Shown here: piece after piece, positions 23,801-37,254 of the stretch
Layout of the letters: every line of letters begins with the position of its first letter
How positions within the stretch are numbered: position 1 is the stretch's first letter
Assembly (NCBI RefSeq): GCF_029227915.1
Contig: NC_079877.1
Span: forward strand, 6,574,001 to 6,638,000
DNA length: 64,000 nucleotides
Direction: 5' to 3'
Source of the DNA: Hydractinia symbiolongicarpus
Lineage: Eukaryota > Cnidaria > Hydrozoa > Anthoathecata > Hydractiniidae
Made by a program: the position numbers and the translations under genes
Notes under the pieces: model-generated
Seen by the model: only the letters and a program-made list of their open reading frames with translations
The model's database searches: none
What the model was told of the DNA's origin: nothing

Positions 23801-25271
23801 CGAAAACCCGCGATTTCCCGTAAATCCCGGGCTTGGCCGGTAGAGTCGAATGTATACAAAGAAAGTACCCTGTGAGTGAACTCATTTCCAAAACGATTTT
23901 TATATTATCTTTTCACCACTAAAACGCATGAGACTTGTAGTTTTCAAAAATGTTTTCATTTCTGATGAGACGCTGAATAAAAGAAGTTTAATCGCCGGCA
24001 AACGAAATCCCGCGATTTCCCGTAAATCCGGGCTTGGCCCGTATAGTCGAATGTATACAAAGAAAGTACCCAGGGAGTAAACTCATTTCCCGAACGATTT
24101 TTTAAATTTTTTTTTCACCACTAAAACGCATGAGACTTGTAGTTTTCAAAAATGTTTTCATTTTTGATGAGACGCTTAATGAAAGAGGTTTAATCGCCGG
24201 CAAACGAAAACCCGCGATTTCCCGTAAATCCCGGGCTTGGCCCGTATAGTCGAATGTATAAAAAGAAAGTACCCTGTAAGTAAACTCATTTCCAGAACGA
24301 TTTTTTAATTTATTTTTTCACCACTAAAACGCATGAGACTTGTAGTTTTCAAAAACGTTTTCATTTTTGATGAGACGCTGAATAAAAGAAGTTTAATCGC
24401 GGGCAAACGAAAACCTGCGATTTCCCGTAAATCCCGGACTCGGCCCGTATACTCAAAAGTATACAAAGAAAGTACCCAGGGAGTAAACTAATTTCCCAAA
24501 CGATTTTTTAAATTTTTTTTTCACCACTAAAACGCATGAGACTTGTAGTTTTTAAAAATGTTTTCATTTTTGATGAGACGCTTAATGAAAGAGGTTTAAT
24601 CACCGGCAAACGAAAACCCGCGATTTCCCGTAAATCTCGGACTCGGCCCGTATAGTCAAAAGTATACAAAGAAAGTACCCAGGGAGTAAACTCATTTCCC
24701 AAACGATTTTTTAAATTATTATTTCACCACTAAAGCCCATGAGACTTGTAGTTTTTAAAAATGTTTTCATTTTTGATGAGACGCTGAATAAAAGAAGTTT
24801 AATTGCCGGCAAACGAAAACCCGCAATTTCCCGTAAATCCCGGTCTCGGCCCGTATAGTCAAAAGTATACAAGGAAAGTACCCAGTGAGTAAACTCATTT
24901 CCCTAACGAATTTTTAAATTATTTTTTCACCACTAAACGCATGAGACTTGTAGTTTTCAAAAATGTTTTCATTTTTGATGAGACGCTGAATAAAAGAAGT
25001 TTAATCGCCTGCAAACGAAAACCTGCGATTTCCCGTAAATCCCGGACTCGGGCTGTATAGTCAAAAGTATACAAACAAAGTACCCAGGGAGTAAACTCAT
25101 TTCCCAAACGATTTTTTAAATTATTATTTCACCACTAAAGCCCATGAGACTTGTAGTTTTCAAAAATGTTTTCATTTTTGATGAGACGGTTAATGAAAGA
25201 GGTTTAATCGCCGGCAAACGAAAACCCGCGATTTCCCGTATATCCCGGGCTTGGCCCGTATAGTCGAATGT
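20818..25271. repeat. 11-mer higher-order repeat, two tandem copies (2228 bp)
   Basis: Copy 1 is about 20818-23045 and copy 2 about 23046-25271. Both run through ACCCTGTCAG, GCCCGTAGAGTC, GTAGTATTTAAAAATATTTTC, two GGTAGAGTCG monomers, TTTCTGATGAG, AATCCGGGCTTGG, AATCGCGGGC, GTATACTCAAAAG, CACCACTAAACGC, CGGGCTGTATAG and GAGACGGTTAATG. One difference is AATGTTTACATTTTTG in copy 1 against AATGTTTTCATTTTTG in copy 2. The period is 11 monomers minus 5 bp, fixed by several 202-bp members. Confidence 0.9.
21285..21759. repeat. Two adjacent near-identical 202-bp monomers
   Basis: Monomers 21356-21557 and 21558-21759 both carry GCCTAATG, GGCCGGTAGAGTCG, GAGTGAACTCA and the shortened GATTTTTATATTATC. 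They are identical until the last 50 bases of the second, which switches to TTTCAAAAATG and TTTCTGATGAG. The pair is repeated in the second 11-mer copy (about 23513-23987). Most neighbours in this array belong to different types, so this is a local one-monomer duplication made before the 11-mer was duplicated. Confidence 0.85.
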
Positions 25272-28200
25272 ATACAAAGAAAGTACCCTGTGAGTAAACT
25301 CATTTCCAGAACGATTTTTTAATTTATTTTTTCACCACTAAAACGCCTTAGACTTGTAGTTTTCAAAAATGTTTTCATTTTTGATGAGACGGTTAATGAA
25401 AGAGGTTTAATCGCCGGCAAACGAAAACCTGAGATTTCCCGTAAATCCCGGGCTTGGCCCGTATAGTCAAAAGTATACAAAGATAGTACCCAGGGAGTAA
25501 ACTCATTTCCCGAACGATTTTTTAAATTATTTTTTCACCACTAAAACGCATGAGACTTGTAGTTTTCAGGAATGTTTTCATTTTTGATGAGACGCTTAAT
25601 GAAAGTGGTTTAATCGCCGGCAAACGAAGAACCGCGATTTCCCGTAAATCCCGGGCTTGGCCGGTATAGTCGAATGTATACAAAGAAAGTACCCTGTGAG
25701 TAAACTCATTTCCAAAACGATTTTTTAAATTATCTTTTCACCACTAAAACGCATGAGACTTGTAGTTTTCAAAAATGTTTTCATTTTTAAAGAGACGCTA
25801 AATAAAAAAAGTTTAATCGCCGGCAAACGAAAACCCGCGATTTCCCGTAAATCCCGGGCTTGGCCCGTATAGTCGAAAGTATACAAAGAAAGTACCCAGG
25901 GAGTAAACTCATTTCCCAAACGATTTTTTAAATTTTTTTTTCACCACTAAAACGCATGAGACTTGTAGTTTTTAAAAATGTTTTCATTTTTGATGAGACG
26001 CTTAATGAAAGAGGTTTAATCACCGGCAAACGAAAACCCGCGATTTCCCGTAAATCCCGGGCTTGGCCCGTATAGTCGAATGTATACAAAGAAAGTACCC
26101 TGTGAGTAAACTCATTTCCAGAACGATTTTTTAATTTATTTTTTCACCACTAAAACGCATGAGACTTGTAGTTTTCAAAAATGTTTTCATTTTTAAAGAG
26201 ACGCTGAATAAAAGAAGTTTAATCGCCGGCAAACGAAAACCTGCGATTTCCCGTAAATCCCGGACTCGGCCCGTATAGTCAAAAGTATACAAAGAAAGTA
26301 CCCAGGGAGTAAACTCATTTCCCGAACGATTTTTTAAATTATTTTTTCACCACTAAAACGCATGAGACTTGTAGTTTTCAGGAATGTTTTCATTTTTGAT
26401 GAGACGCTTAATGAAAGTGGTTTAATCGCCGGCAAACGAAGAACCGCGATTTCCCGTAAATCCCGGGCTTGGCCGGTATAGTCGAATGTATACAAAGAAA
26501 GTACCCTGTGAGTAAACTCATTTCCAAAACGATTTTTTAAATTATCTTTTCACCACTAAAACGCATGAGACTTGTAGTTTTCAAAAATGTTTTCATTTTT
26601 AAAGAGACGCTAAATAAAAAAAGTTTAATCGCCGGCAAACGAAAACCCGCGATTTCCCGTAAATCCCGGGCTTGGCCCGTATAGTCGAAAGTATACAAAG
26701 AAAGTACCCAGGGAGTAAACTCATTTCCCAAACGATTTTTTAAATTTTTTTTTCACCACTAAAACGCATGAGACTTGTAGTTTTTAAAAATGTTTTCATT
26801 TTTGATGAGACGCTTAATGAAAGAGGTTTAATCACCGGCAAACGAAAACCCGCGATTTCCCGTAAATCCCGGGCTTGGCCCGTATAGTCGAATGTATACA
26901 AAGAAAGTACCCTGTGAGTAAACTCATTTCCAGAACGATTTTTTAATTTATTTTTTCACCACTAAAACGCATGAGACTTGTAGTTTTCAAAAATGTTTTC
27001 ATTTTTAAAGAGACGCTGAATAAAAGAAGTTTAATCGCCGGCAAACGAAAACCTGCGATTTCCCGTAAATCCCGGACTCGGCCCGTATAGTCAAAAGTAT
27101 ACAAAGAAAGTACCCAGGGAGTAAACTCATTTCCCGAACGATTTTTTAAATTTTTTTTTCAGCACTAAAACGCATGAGACTTGTAGTTTTTAAAAATGTT
27201 TTCATTTTTGATGAGACGCTTAATGAAAGAGGTTTAATCGCCGGCAAACGAAAACCCGCGATTTCCCGTAAATCCCGGGCTTGGCCCGTATAGTCGAATG
27301 TATACAAAGAAAGTACCCTGTGAGTAAACTCATTTCCAGAACGATTTTTTAATTTATTTTTTCACCACTAAAACGCATGAGACTTGTAGTTTTCAAAAAC
27401 GTTTTCATTTTTGATGAGACGCTGAATAAAAGAAGTTTAATCGCCGGCAAACGAAAACCTGCGATTTCCCGTAAATCCCGGACTCGGCCCGTATAGTCAA
27501 AAGTATACAAAGAAAGTACCCAGGGAGAAAACTAATTTCCCAAACGATTTTTTGAATTATTATTTTACCACTAAAGCCCATGAGACTTGTAGTTTTTAAA
27601 AATGTTTTCATTTTTGATGAGACGCTGAATAAAAGAAGTTTAATCGCCGGCAAACGAAAACCCGCGATTTCCCGTAAATCCCGGACTCGGCCCGTATAGT
27701 CAAAAGTATACAAAAAAAGTACCCAGAGAGTAAACTCATTTCCCGAACGATTTTTTAAATTATTTTTTCCCCAATAAAACGCATGAGACTTGTAGTTTTC
27801 AAAAATGTTTTCATTTTTGATGAGACGGTTAATGAAAGAGGTTTAATCGCCGGCAAACGAAAACCCGCGATTTCCCGTATATCCCGGGCTTGGCCCGTAT
27901 AGTCGAATGTATACAAAGAAAGTACCCTGCGAGTAAACTCATTTCCAGAACGATTTTTTAATTTATTTTTTCACCACTAAAACGCCTTAGACTTGTAGTT
28001 TTCAAAAATGTTTTCATTTTTGATGAGACGGTTAATGAAAGAGGTTTAATCGCCGGCAAACGAAAACCTGAGATTTCCCGTAAATCCCGGGCTTGGCCCG
28101 TATAGTCAAAAGTATACAAAGATAGTACCCAGGGAGTAAACTCATTTCCCGAACGATTTTTTAAATTATTTTTTCACCACTAAAACGCATGAGACTTGTA

Positions 28201-29611
28201 GTTTTCAGGAATGTTTTCATTTTTGATGAGACGCTTAATGAAAGTGGTTTAATCGCCGGCAAACGAAGAACCGCGATTTCCCGTAAATCCCGGGCTTGGC
28301 CGGTATAGTCGAATCTATACAAAGAAAGTACCCTGTGAGTAAACTCATTTCCAAAACGATTTTTTAAATTATCTTTTCACCACTAAAACGCATGAGACTT
28401 GTAGTTTTCAAAAATGTTTTCATTTTTAAAGAGACGCTAAATAAAAAAAGTTTAATCGCCGGCAAACGAAAACCCGCGATTTCCCGTAAATCCCGGGCTT
28501 GGCCCGTATAGTCGAAAGTATACAAAGAAAGTACCCAGGGAGTAAACTCATTTCCCGAACGATTTTTTAAATTTTTTTTTCACCACTAAAACGCATGAGA
28601 CTTGTAGTTTTTAAAAATGTTTTCATTTTTGATGAGACGCTTAATGAAAGAGGTTTAATCACCGGCAAACGAAAACCCGCGATTTCCCGTAAATCCCGGG
28701 CTTGGCCCGTATAGTCGAATGTATACAAAGAAAGTACCCTGTGAGTAAACTCATTTCCAGAACGATTTTTTAATTTATTTTTTCACCACTAAAACGCATG
28801 AGACTTGTAGTTTTCAAAAATGTTTTCATTTTTAAAGAGACGCTGAATAAAAGAAGTTTAATCGCCGGCAAACGAAAACCTGCGATTTCCCGTAAATCCC
28901 GGACTCGGCCCGTATAGTCAAAAGTATACAAAGAAAGTACCCAGGGAGTAAACTCATTTCCCGAACGATTTTTTAAATTTTTTTTTCACCACTAAAACGC
29001 ATGAGACTTGTAGTTTTTAAAAATGTTTTCATTTTTGATGAGACGCTTAATGAAAGAGGTTTAATCGCCGGCAAACGAAAACCCGCGATTTCCCGTAAAT
29101 CCCGGGCTTGGCCCGTATAGTCGAATGTATACAAAGAAAGTACCCTGTGAGTAAACTCATTTCCAGAACGATTTTTTAATTTATTTTTTCACCACTAAAA
29201 CGCATGAGACTTGTAGTTTTCAAAAACGTTTTCATTTTTGATGAGACGCTGAATAAAAGAAGTTTAATCGCCGGCAAACGAAAACCTGCGATTTCCCGTA
29301 AATCCCGGACTCGGCCCGTATAGTCAAAAGTATACAAAGAAAGTACCCAGGGAGAAAACTAATTTCCCAAACGATTTTTTGAATTATTATTTTACCACTA
29401 AAGCCCATGAGACTTGTAGTTTTTAAAAATGTTTTCATTTTTGATGAGACGCTGAATAAAAGAAGTTTAATCGCCGGCAAACGAAAACCCGCGATTTCCC
29501 GTAAATCCCGGACTCGGCCCGTATAGTCAAAAGTATACAAAAAAAGTACCCAGAGAGTAAACTCATTTCCCGAACGATTTTTTAAATTATTTTTTCCCCA
29601 ATAAAACGCAT
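25146..29611. repeat. 13-mer and 9-mer forms of one higher-order unit
   Basis: The unit beginning with the GAGACGGTTAATG monomer and CCCGTATATCCCGG occurs at 25241 and again at 27880, 2639 bp (13 monomers) apart. By the monomer pair at 27405 and 29232 the spacing is 1827 bp (nine monomers). The first copy is longer because it holds a four-monomer tandem duplication. Shared markers are ACGCCTTAGAC, CGAAGAACCGCG, CATTTTTAAAGAGACGCTAAAT, GGGAGAAAACTAATTTCC and TTTTTTCCCCAATAAAACG. Confidence 0.85.
25487..27150. repeat. 4-mer tandem duplication (812 bp) nested in the 13-mer
   Basis: Bases 25487-26298 repeat as 26299-27110, with the match continuing to about 27150. Each copy holds CGAAGAACCGCG, CATTTTTAAAGAGACGCTAAATAAAAAAAG, a TTTTTTTTTCACC monomer with AATCACCGGC, and CATTTTTAAAGAGACGCTGAATAAAAG. 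The equivalent unit at 28.1-29.0 kb has this set once. I saw no difference between the two copies. Confidence 0.85.
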
Positions 29612-30219
29612 GAGACTTGTAGTTTTCAGGAATGTTTTCATTTTTGATGAGACGCCTAATGAAAGTGGTTTAATTGCCGGCAAACGAAAACCCGCGATTT
29701 CCCGTAAATCCCGGGCTTGGCCGGTATAGTCGAATGTATACAAAAAAAGTACCCTGTGAGTAAACTCATTTCCAGAACGATTTTTTAATTTATTTTTTCA
29801 CCACTAAAACGCATGAGACTTGTAGTTTTCAAAAACGTTTTCATTTTTGATGAGACGCTGAATAAAAGAAGTTTAATCGCCGGCAAACGAAAACCTGCGA
29901 TTTCCCGTAAATCTCGGACTCAGCCCGTATAGTCAAAAGTATACAAAGAAAGTACCCAGGGAGTAAACTAATTTCCCAAACGATTTTTTGAATTATTATT
30001 TTACCACTAAAGCCCATGAGACTTGTAGTTTTTAAAAATGTTTTCATTTTTGATGAGACGCTGAATAAAAGAAGTTTAATCGCCGGCAAACGAAAACCCG
30101 CGATTTCCCGTAAATCCCGGACTCGGCCCGTATAGTCAAAAGTATACAAAAAAAGTACCCAGAGAGTAAACTCATTTCCCGAACGATTTTTTAAATTATT
30201 TTTTCCCCAATATAACGCA
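29232..30219. repeat. 3-mer tandem duplication (609 bp)
   Basis: The monomer series at 29232-29840 recurs at 29841-30219 and beyond. It has AAACTAATTTCCC, TTTTTTGAATTATTATTTTACC, AAAAAAAGTACCCAGAGAG and TTTTTTCCCCAATA(A/T)AACG. Differences are GGGAGAAAAC against GGGAGTAAAC, CGGACTCGG against CGGACTCAG, and CAATAAAACG against CAATATAACG. The same 3-mer pair occurs at 32276/32885, 39176/39785, 44656/45265 and 47903/48512. Confidence 0.85.
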
Positions 30220-33084
30220 TGAGACTTGTAGTTTTTAGGAATGTTTTCATTTTTGATGAGACGCCTAATGAAAGTGGTTTAATTGCCGGCAAACGAAAAC
30301 CCGCGATTTCCCGTAAATCCCGCGCTTGGCCGGTAAAGTCGAATGTATACAAAAAAAGTACCCTGTGAGTAAACTCATTTCCAAAACGATTTTTTAAATT
30401 ATCTTTTCACCACTAAAACGCATGAGACTTGTAGTTTAAAAAATGTTTTCATTTTTGATGAGACGCTGAATAAAAAAAGTTTAATCGCCGGCAAACGAAA
30501 ACCTGCGATTTCTCGTAAATCCCGTACTCGGCCTGTATAGTCAAAAGTATACAAAGAAAGTACCCAGGGAGTAAACTCATTTCCCAAACGATTTTTTAAA
30601 TTATTATTTCACCACTAAAACGCATAAGACTTGTAGTTTTCAAAAATGTTTTCATTTTTGATGAGACGCTGAATAAAAGAAGTTTAATCGCCTGCAAACG
30701 AAAACCTGCGATTTCCCGTAAATCCCGGACTCGGGCCGTATAGTCAAAAGTATACAAAGAAAGTACCCAGGGAGTAAACTCATTTCCCAAACGATTTTTT
30801 AAATTATTATTTCACCACTAAAGCCCATGAGACTTGTAGTTTTCAAAAATGTTTTCATTTTTGATGAGACGGTTAATGAAAGAGGTTTAATCGCCGGCAA
30901 ACGAAAACCCGCGCTTTCCCGTAAATCCCGGGCTTGGCCCGTATAGTCGAATGTATACAAAGAAAGTACCCTGTGAGTAAACTCATTTCCAGAACGATTT
31001 TTTAATTTATTTTTTCACCACTAAAACGCATGAGACTTGTAGTTTTCAAAACTGTTATCATTTTTGATGAGACGGTTAATGAAAGAGGTTTAATCTCCGG
31101 CAAACGAAAACCCGAGATTTCCCGTAAATCCCGGGCTTGGCCCGTATAGTCAAAAGGATACAAAGATAGTACCCAGGGAGTAAACTCATTTCCCGAACGA
31201 TTTTTTAATTTACTTTTTCACCACTAAAACGCATGAGACTTGTAGTTTTCAGGAATGTTTTCATTTTTGATGAGACGCTTAATGAAAGTGGTTTAATCGC
31301 CGGCAAACGAAAAACCGCGATTTCCCGTAAATCCCGGGCTTGGCCGGTATAGTCGAATGTATACAAAGAAAGTACCCTGTGAGTAAACTCATTTCCAAAA
31401 CGATTTTTTAAATTATCTTTTCACCACTAAAACGCATGAGACTTGTAGTTTTCAAAAATGTTTTCATTTTTAAAGAGACGCTAAATAAAAAAAGTTTAAT
31501 CGCCGGCAAACGAAAACCCGCGATTTCCCGTAAATCCCGGGCTTGGCCCGTATAGTCGAAAGTATACAAAGAAAGTACCCAGGGAGTAAACTCATTTCCC
31601 GAACGATTTTTTAAATTTTTTTTTCACCACTAAAACGCATGAGACTTGTAGTTTTTAAAAATGTTTTCATTTTTGATGAGACGCTTAATGAAAGAGGTTT
31701 AATCGCCGGCAAACGAAAACCCGCGATTTCCCGTAAATCCCGGGCTTGGCCCGTATAGTCGAATGTATACAAAGAAAGTACCCTTTGAGTAAACTCATTT
31801 CCAGAACGATTTTTTAATTTATTTTTTCACCACTAAAACGCATGAGACTTGTAGTTTTCAAAAATGTTTTCATTTTTAAAGAGACGCTGAATAAAAGAAG
31901 TTTAATCGCCGGCAAACGAAAACCTGCGATTTCCCGTAAATCCCGGACTCGGCCCGTATAGTCAAAAGTATACAAAGAAAGTACCCAGGGAGTAAACTCA
32001 TTTCCCGAACGATTTTTTAAATTTTTTTTTCACCACTAAAACGCATGAGACTTGTAGTTTTTAAAAATGTTTTCATTTTTGATGAGACGCTTAATAAAAG
32101 AGGTTTAATCGCCGGCAAACGAAAACCCGCGATTTCCCGTAAATCCCGGGCTTGGCCCGTATAGTCGAATGTATACAAAGAAAGTACCCTGTGAGTAAAC
32201 TCATTTCCAGAACGATTTTTTAATTTATTTTTTCACCACTAAAACGCATGAGACTTGTAGTTTTCAAAAACGTTTTCATTTTTGATGAGACGCTGAATAA
32301 AAGAAGTTTAATCGCCGGCAAACGAAAACCTGCGATTTCCCGTAAATCCCGGACTCGGCCCGTATAGTCAAAAGTATACAAAGAAAGTACCCAGGGAGTA
32401 AACTAATTTCCCAAACGATTTTTTGAATTATTATTTTACCACTAAAGCCCATGAGACTTGTAGTTTTTAAAAATGTTTTCATTTTTGATGAGACGCTGAA
32501 TAAAAGAAGTTTAATCGCCGGCAAACGAAAACCCGCGATTTCCCGTAAATCCCGGACTCGGCCCGTATAGTCAAAAGTATACAAAAAAAGTACCCAGAGA
32601 GTAAACTCATTTCCCGAACGATTTTTTAAATTATTTTTTCCCCAATAAAACGCATGAGACTTGTAGTTTTCAGGAATGTTTTCATTTTTGATGAGACGCC
32701 TAATGAAAGTGGTTTAATTGCCGGCAAACGAAAACCCGCGATTTCCCGTAAATCCCGGGCTTGGCCGGTATAGTCGAATGTATACAAAAAAAGTACCCTG
32801 TGAGTAAACTCATTTCCAGAACGATTTTTTAATTTATTTCTTCACCACTAAAACGCATGAGACTTGTAGTTTTCAAAAACGTTTTCATTTTTGACGAGAC
32901 GCTGAATAAAAGAAGTTTAATCGCCGGCAAACGAAAACCTGCGATTTACCGTAAATCCCGGACTCAGCCCGTATAGTCAAAAGTATACAAAGAAAGTACC
33001 CAGGGAGTAAACTAATTTCCCAAACGATTTTTTGAATTATTATTTTACCACTAAAGCCCATGAGACTTGTAGTTTTTAAAAATG

Positions 33085-35130
33085 TTTTCATTTTTGATGA
33101 GACGCTGAATAAAAGAAGTTTAATCGCCGGGAAACGAAAACCCGCGATTTCCCGTAAATCCCGGACTCGGCCCGTATAGTCAAAAGTATACAAAAAAAGT
33201 ACCCAGAGAGTAAACTCATTTCCCGAACGATTTTTTAAATTATTTTTTCCAAAATAAAACGCATGAGACTTGTAGTTTTCAGGAATGTTTTCATTTTTGA
33301 TGAGACGCCTAATGAAAGTGGTTTAATTGCCGGCAAACGAAAACCCGCGATTTCCCGTAAATCCCGGGCTTGGCCGGTATAGTCGAATGTATACAAAAAA
33401 AGTACCCTGTGAGTAAACTCATTTCCAAAACGATTTTTTAAATTATCTTTTCACCACTAAAACGCATGAGACTTGTAGTTTAAAAAATGTTTTCATTTTT
33501 GATGAGACGCTGAATAAAAAAAGTTTAATCGCCGGCAAACGAAAACCTGCGATTTCTCGTAAATCCCGTACTCGGCCCGTATAGTCAAAAGTATACAAAG
33601 AAAGTACCCAGGGAGTAAACTCATTTCCCAAACGATTTTTTAAATTATTATTTCACCACTAAAGCCCATGAGACTTGTAGTTTTTAAAAATGTTTTCATT
33701 TTTGATGAGACGCTGAATAAAAGAAGTTTAATCGCCGGCAAACGAAAACCCGCAATTTCCCGTAAATCCCGGTCTCGGCCCGTGTAGTCAAAAGTATACA
33801 AGGAAAGTACCCAGTGAGTAAACTCATTTCCCTAACGAATTTTTAAATTATTTTTTCACCACTAAAACGCATAAGACTTGTAGTTTTCAAAAATGTTTTC
33901 ATTTTTGATGAGACGCTGAATAAAAGAAGTTTAATCGCCTGCAAACGAAAACCTGCGATTTCCCGTAAATCCCGGACTCGGGCTGTATAGTCAAAAGTAT
34001 ACAAAGAAAGTACCCAGGGAGTAAACTCATTTCCCAAACGATTTTTTAAATTATTATTTCACCACTAAAGCCCATGAGACTTGTAGTTTTCAAAAATGTT
34101 TTCATTTTTGATGAGACGCTGAATAAAAGAAGTTTAATCGCCGGGAAACGAAAACCCGCGATTTCCCGTAAATCCCGGACTCGGCCCGTATAGTCAAAAG
34201 TATACAAAAAAAGTACCCAGAGAGTAAACTCATTTCCCGAACGATTTTTTAAATTATTTTTTCCAAAATAAAACGCATGAGACTTGTAGTTTTCAGGAAT
34301 GTTTTCATTTTTGATGAGACGCCTAATGAAAGTGGTTTAATTGCCGGCAAACGAAAACCCGCGATTTCCCGTAAATCCCGGGCTTGGCCGGTATAGTCGA
34401 ATGTATACAAAAAAAGTACCCTGTGAGTAAACTCATTTCCAAAACGATTTTTTAAATTATCTTTTCACCACTAAAACGCATGAGACTTGTAGTTTAAAAA
34501 ATGTTTTCATTTTTGATGAGACGCTGAATAAAAAAAGTTTAATCGCCGGCAAACGAAAACCTGCGATTTCTCGTAAATCCCGTACTCGGCCCGTATAGTC
34601 AAAAGTATACAAAGAAAGTACCCAGGGAGTAAACTCATTTCCCAAACGATTTTTTAAATTATTATTTCACCACTAAAGCCCATGAGACTTGTAGTTTTTA
34701 AAAATGTTTTCATTTTTGATGAGACGCTGAATAAAAGAAGTTTAATCGCCGGCAAACGAAAACCCGCAATTTCCCGTAAATCCCGGTCTCGGCCCGTGTA
34801 GTCAAAAGTATACAAGGAAAGTACCCAGTGAGTAAACTCATTTCCCTAACGAATTTTTAAATTATTTTTTCACCACTAAAACGCATAAGACTTGTAGTTT
34901 TCAAAAATGTTTTCATTTTTGATGAGACGCTGAATAAAAGAAGTTTAATCGCCTGCAAACGAAAACCTGCGATTTCCCGTAAATCCCGGACTCGGGCTGT
35001 ATAGTCAAAAGTATACAAAGAAAGTACCCAGGGAGTAAACTCATTTCCCAAACGATTTTTTAAATTATTATTTCACCACTAAAGCCCATGAGACTTGTAG
35101 TTTTCAAAAATGTTTTCATTTTTGATGAGA
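33085..35130. repeat. 5-mer duplication (1014 bp) inside the 34-mer
   Basis: The monomers with CCGGGAAACG, TTTTTTCCAAAATAAAACG, AGTTTAAAAAATG, GGCCCGTGTAGTC and CGGGCTGTATAG occur twice, 1014 bp apart (33443 and 34457, 33843 and 34857). The same pair is present in copy 2 at about 39985-42030. In the third related copy (45.8-52.0 kb) the five monomers occur once, so this duplication separates copies 1 and 2 from copy 3. Confidence 0.88.
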
Positions 35131-36343
35131 CGGTTAATGAAAGAGGTTTAATCGCCGGCAAACGAAAACCCGCGATTTCCCGTAAATCCCGGGCTTGGCC
35201 CGTATAGTCGAATGTATACAAAGAAAGTACCCTGTGAGTAAACTCATTTCCAGAACGATTTTTTAATTTATTTTTTCACCACTAAAACGCATGAGACTTG
35301 TAGTTTTCAAAACTGTTATCATTTTTGATGAGACGGTTAATGAAAGAGGTTTAATCTCCGGCAAACGATAACCCGAGATTTCCCGTAAATCCCGGGCTTG
35401 GCCCGTATAGTCAAAAGGATACAAAGATAGTACCCAGGGAGTAAACTCATTTCCCGAACGATTTTTTAATTTATTTTTTCACCACTAAAACGCATGAGAC
35501 TTGTAGTTTTCAAAAATGTTTTCATTTTTGATGAGACGCTGAATAAAAGAAGTTTAATCGCCGGCAAACGAAAACCTGCGATTTCCCGTAAATCCCGGAC
35601 TCGGCCCGTATAGTCAAAAGTATACAAAGAAAGTACCCAGGGTATAAACTAATTTCCCAAACGATTTTTTGAATTATTATTTCACCACTAAAGCCCATGA
35701 GACTTGTAGTTTTTAAAAATGTTTTCATTTTTGATGAGACGCTGAATAACAGAAGTTTAATCGCCGGCAAACGAAAACCCGCGATTTCCCGTAAATCCCG
35801 GACTCGGCCCGTATAGTCAAAAAGTATACAAAGAAAGTACCCAGGGAGTAAACTCATTTCCCGAACGATTTTTTAAATTATTTTTTCACCACTAAAACGC
35901 ATGAGACTTGTAGTTTTTAAAAATGTTTTCATTTTTGATGAGACGCTGAGTAAAAGAAGTTTAATCGCCGGCAAACGAAAACCCGCAATTTCCCGTAAAT
36001 CCCGGTCTCGGCCCGTATAGTCAAAAGTATACAAGGAAAGTACCCAGTGAGTAAAGTCATTTCCCTCACGAATTTTTAAATTATTTTTTCACCACTAAAA
36101 CGCATGAGACTTGTAGTTTTCAAAAATGTTTTCATTTTTGATGAGACGCTGAATAAAAGAAGTTTAATCGCCGGCAAACGAAAACCCGCGATTTCCCGTA
36201 AATCCCGGGCTTGGCCCGTATAGTGGAATGTATACAAAGAAAGTACCCTGTGAGTAAACTCATTTCCAGAACGATTTTTTAATTTATTTTTTCACCACTA
36301 AATCGCATGAGACTTGTAGTTTTCAAAAATGTTTTCATTTTTG

Positions 36344-36756
36344 ATGAGACGGTTAATGAAAGAGGTTTAATCGCCGGCAAACGAAAACCCGAGATTTCCC
36401 GTAAATCCCGGGCTTGGCCCGTATAGTCAAAGGTATACAAAGATAGTACCCAGGGAGTAAACTCATTTCCCGAACGATTTTTTAATTTATTTTTTCACCA
36501 CTAAAACGCATGAGACTTGTAGTTTTCAAAAATGTTTTCATTTTTGATGAGACGGTTAATGAAAGAGGTTTAATCGCCGGCAAACGAAAACCCGAGATTT
36601 CCCGTAAATCCCGGGCTTGGCCCGTATAGTCAAAGGTATACAAAGATAGTACCCAGGGAGTAAACTCATTTCCCGAACGATTTTTTAATTTATTTTTTCA
36701 CCACTAAAACGCATGAGACTTGTAGTTTTCAAAAATGTTTTCATTTTTGATGAGAC
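36344..36756. repeat. Adjacent identical monomers inside the 34-mer
   Basis: Two neighbouring monomers share GAGACGGTTAATGAAAGAGG, CCCGAGATTTCCC, GTCAAAGGTATAC and AAAGATAGTACCC, 203 bp apart, and look identical until the second ends with GAGACGCTGAATAAAAG. The pair is repeated in copy 2 (about 43244-43656) and copy 3 (about 50957-51369), so the local duplication predates the 34-mer amplification. Confidence 0.85.
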
Positions 36757-37254
36757 GCTGAATAAAAGAAGTTTAATCGCAGGCAAACGAAAACCTGCGA
36801 TTTCCCGTAAATCCCGGACTCGGCCCGTATAGTCAAAAGTATACAAAGAAAGTACCCAGGGTGTAAACTAATTTCCCAAACGATTTTTTGAATTATTATT
36901 TCACCACTAAAGCCCATGAGACTTGTAGTTTTTAAAAATGTTTTCATTTTTGATGAGACGCTGAATAAAAGAAGTTTAATCGCCGGCAAACGAAAACCCG
37001 CGATTTTCCGTAAATCCCGGACTCGGCCCGTATAGTCAAAAGTATACAAAGAAAGTACCCAGGGAGTAAACTCATTTCCCGAACGATTTTTTAAATTATT
37101 TTTTCACCACTAAAACGCATGAGACTTGTAGTTTTCAGGAATGTTTTCATTTTTGATGAGACGCTTAATGAAAGTGGTTTAATCGCCGGCAAACAAAAAC
37201 CCGCGATTTCCCGTAAATCCCAGGCTTGGCCGGTATAGTCGAATGTATACAAAG

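Larger units (their letters stand above)
30355..37254. repeat. 34-mer higher-order repeat, copy 1 (period 6900 bp)
   Basis: Line-by-line reading finds this segment identical to the one starting 6900 bp later. The match runs from 30355 (last difference at 30354, A against G) through 37337. The unit holds 34 monomers with many private markers: AGTTTAAAAAATG, GCGCTTTCCCG, CAAAACTGTTATC, AATCTCCGGC, AAAGGATAC, ACCCTTTGAG, CCGGGAAACG, TTTTTTCCAAAATAAAACG, GGCCCGTGTAGTC, GGTATAAACTAATTT and GCTGAATAACAG. The period is 34 x 203 minus 2. Confidence 0.93.
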
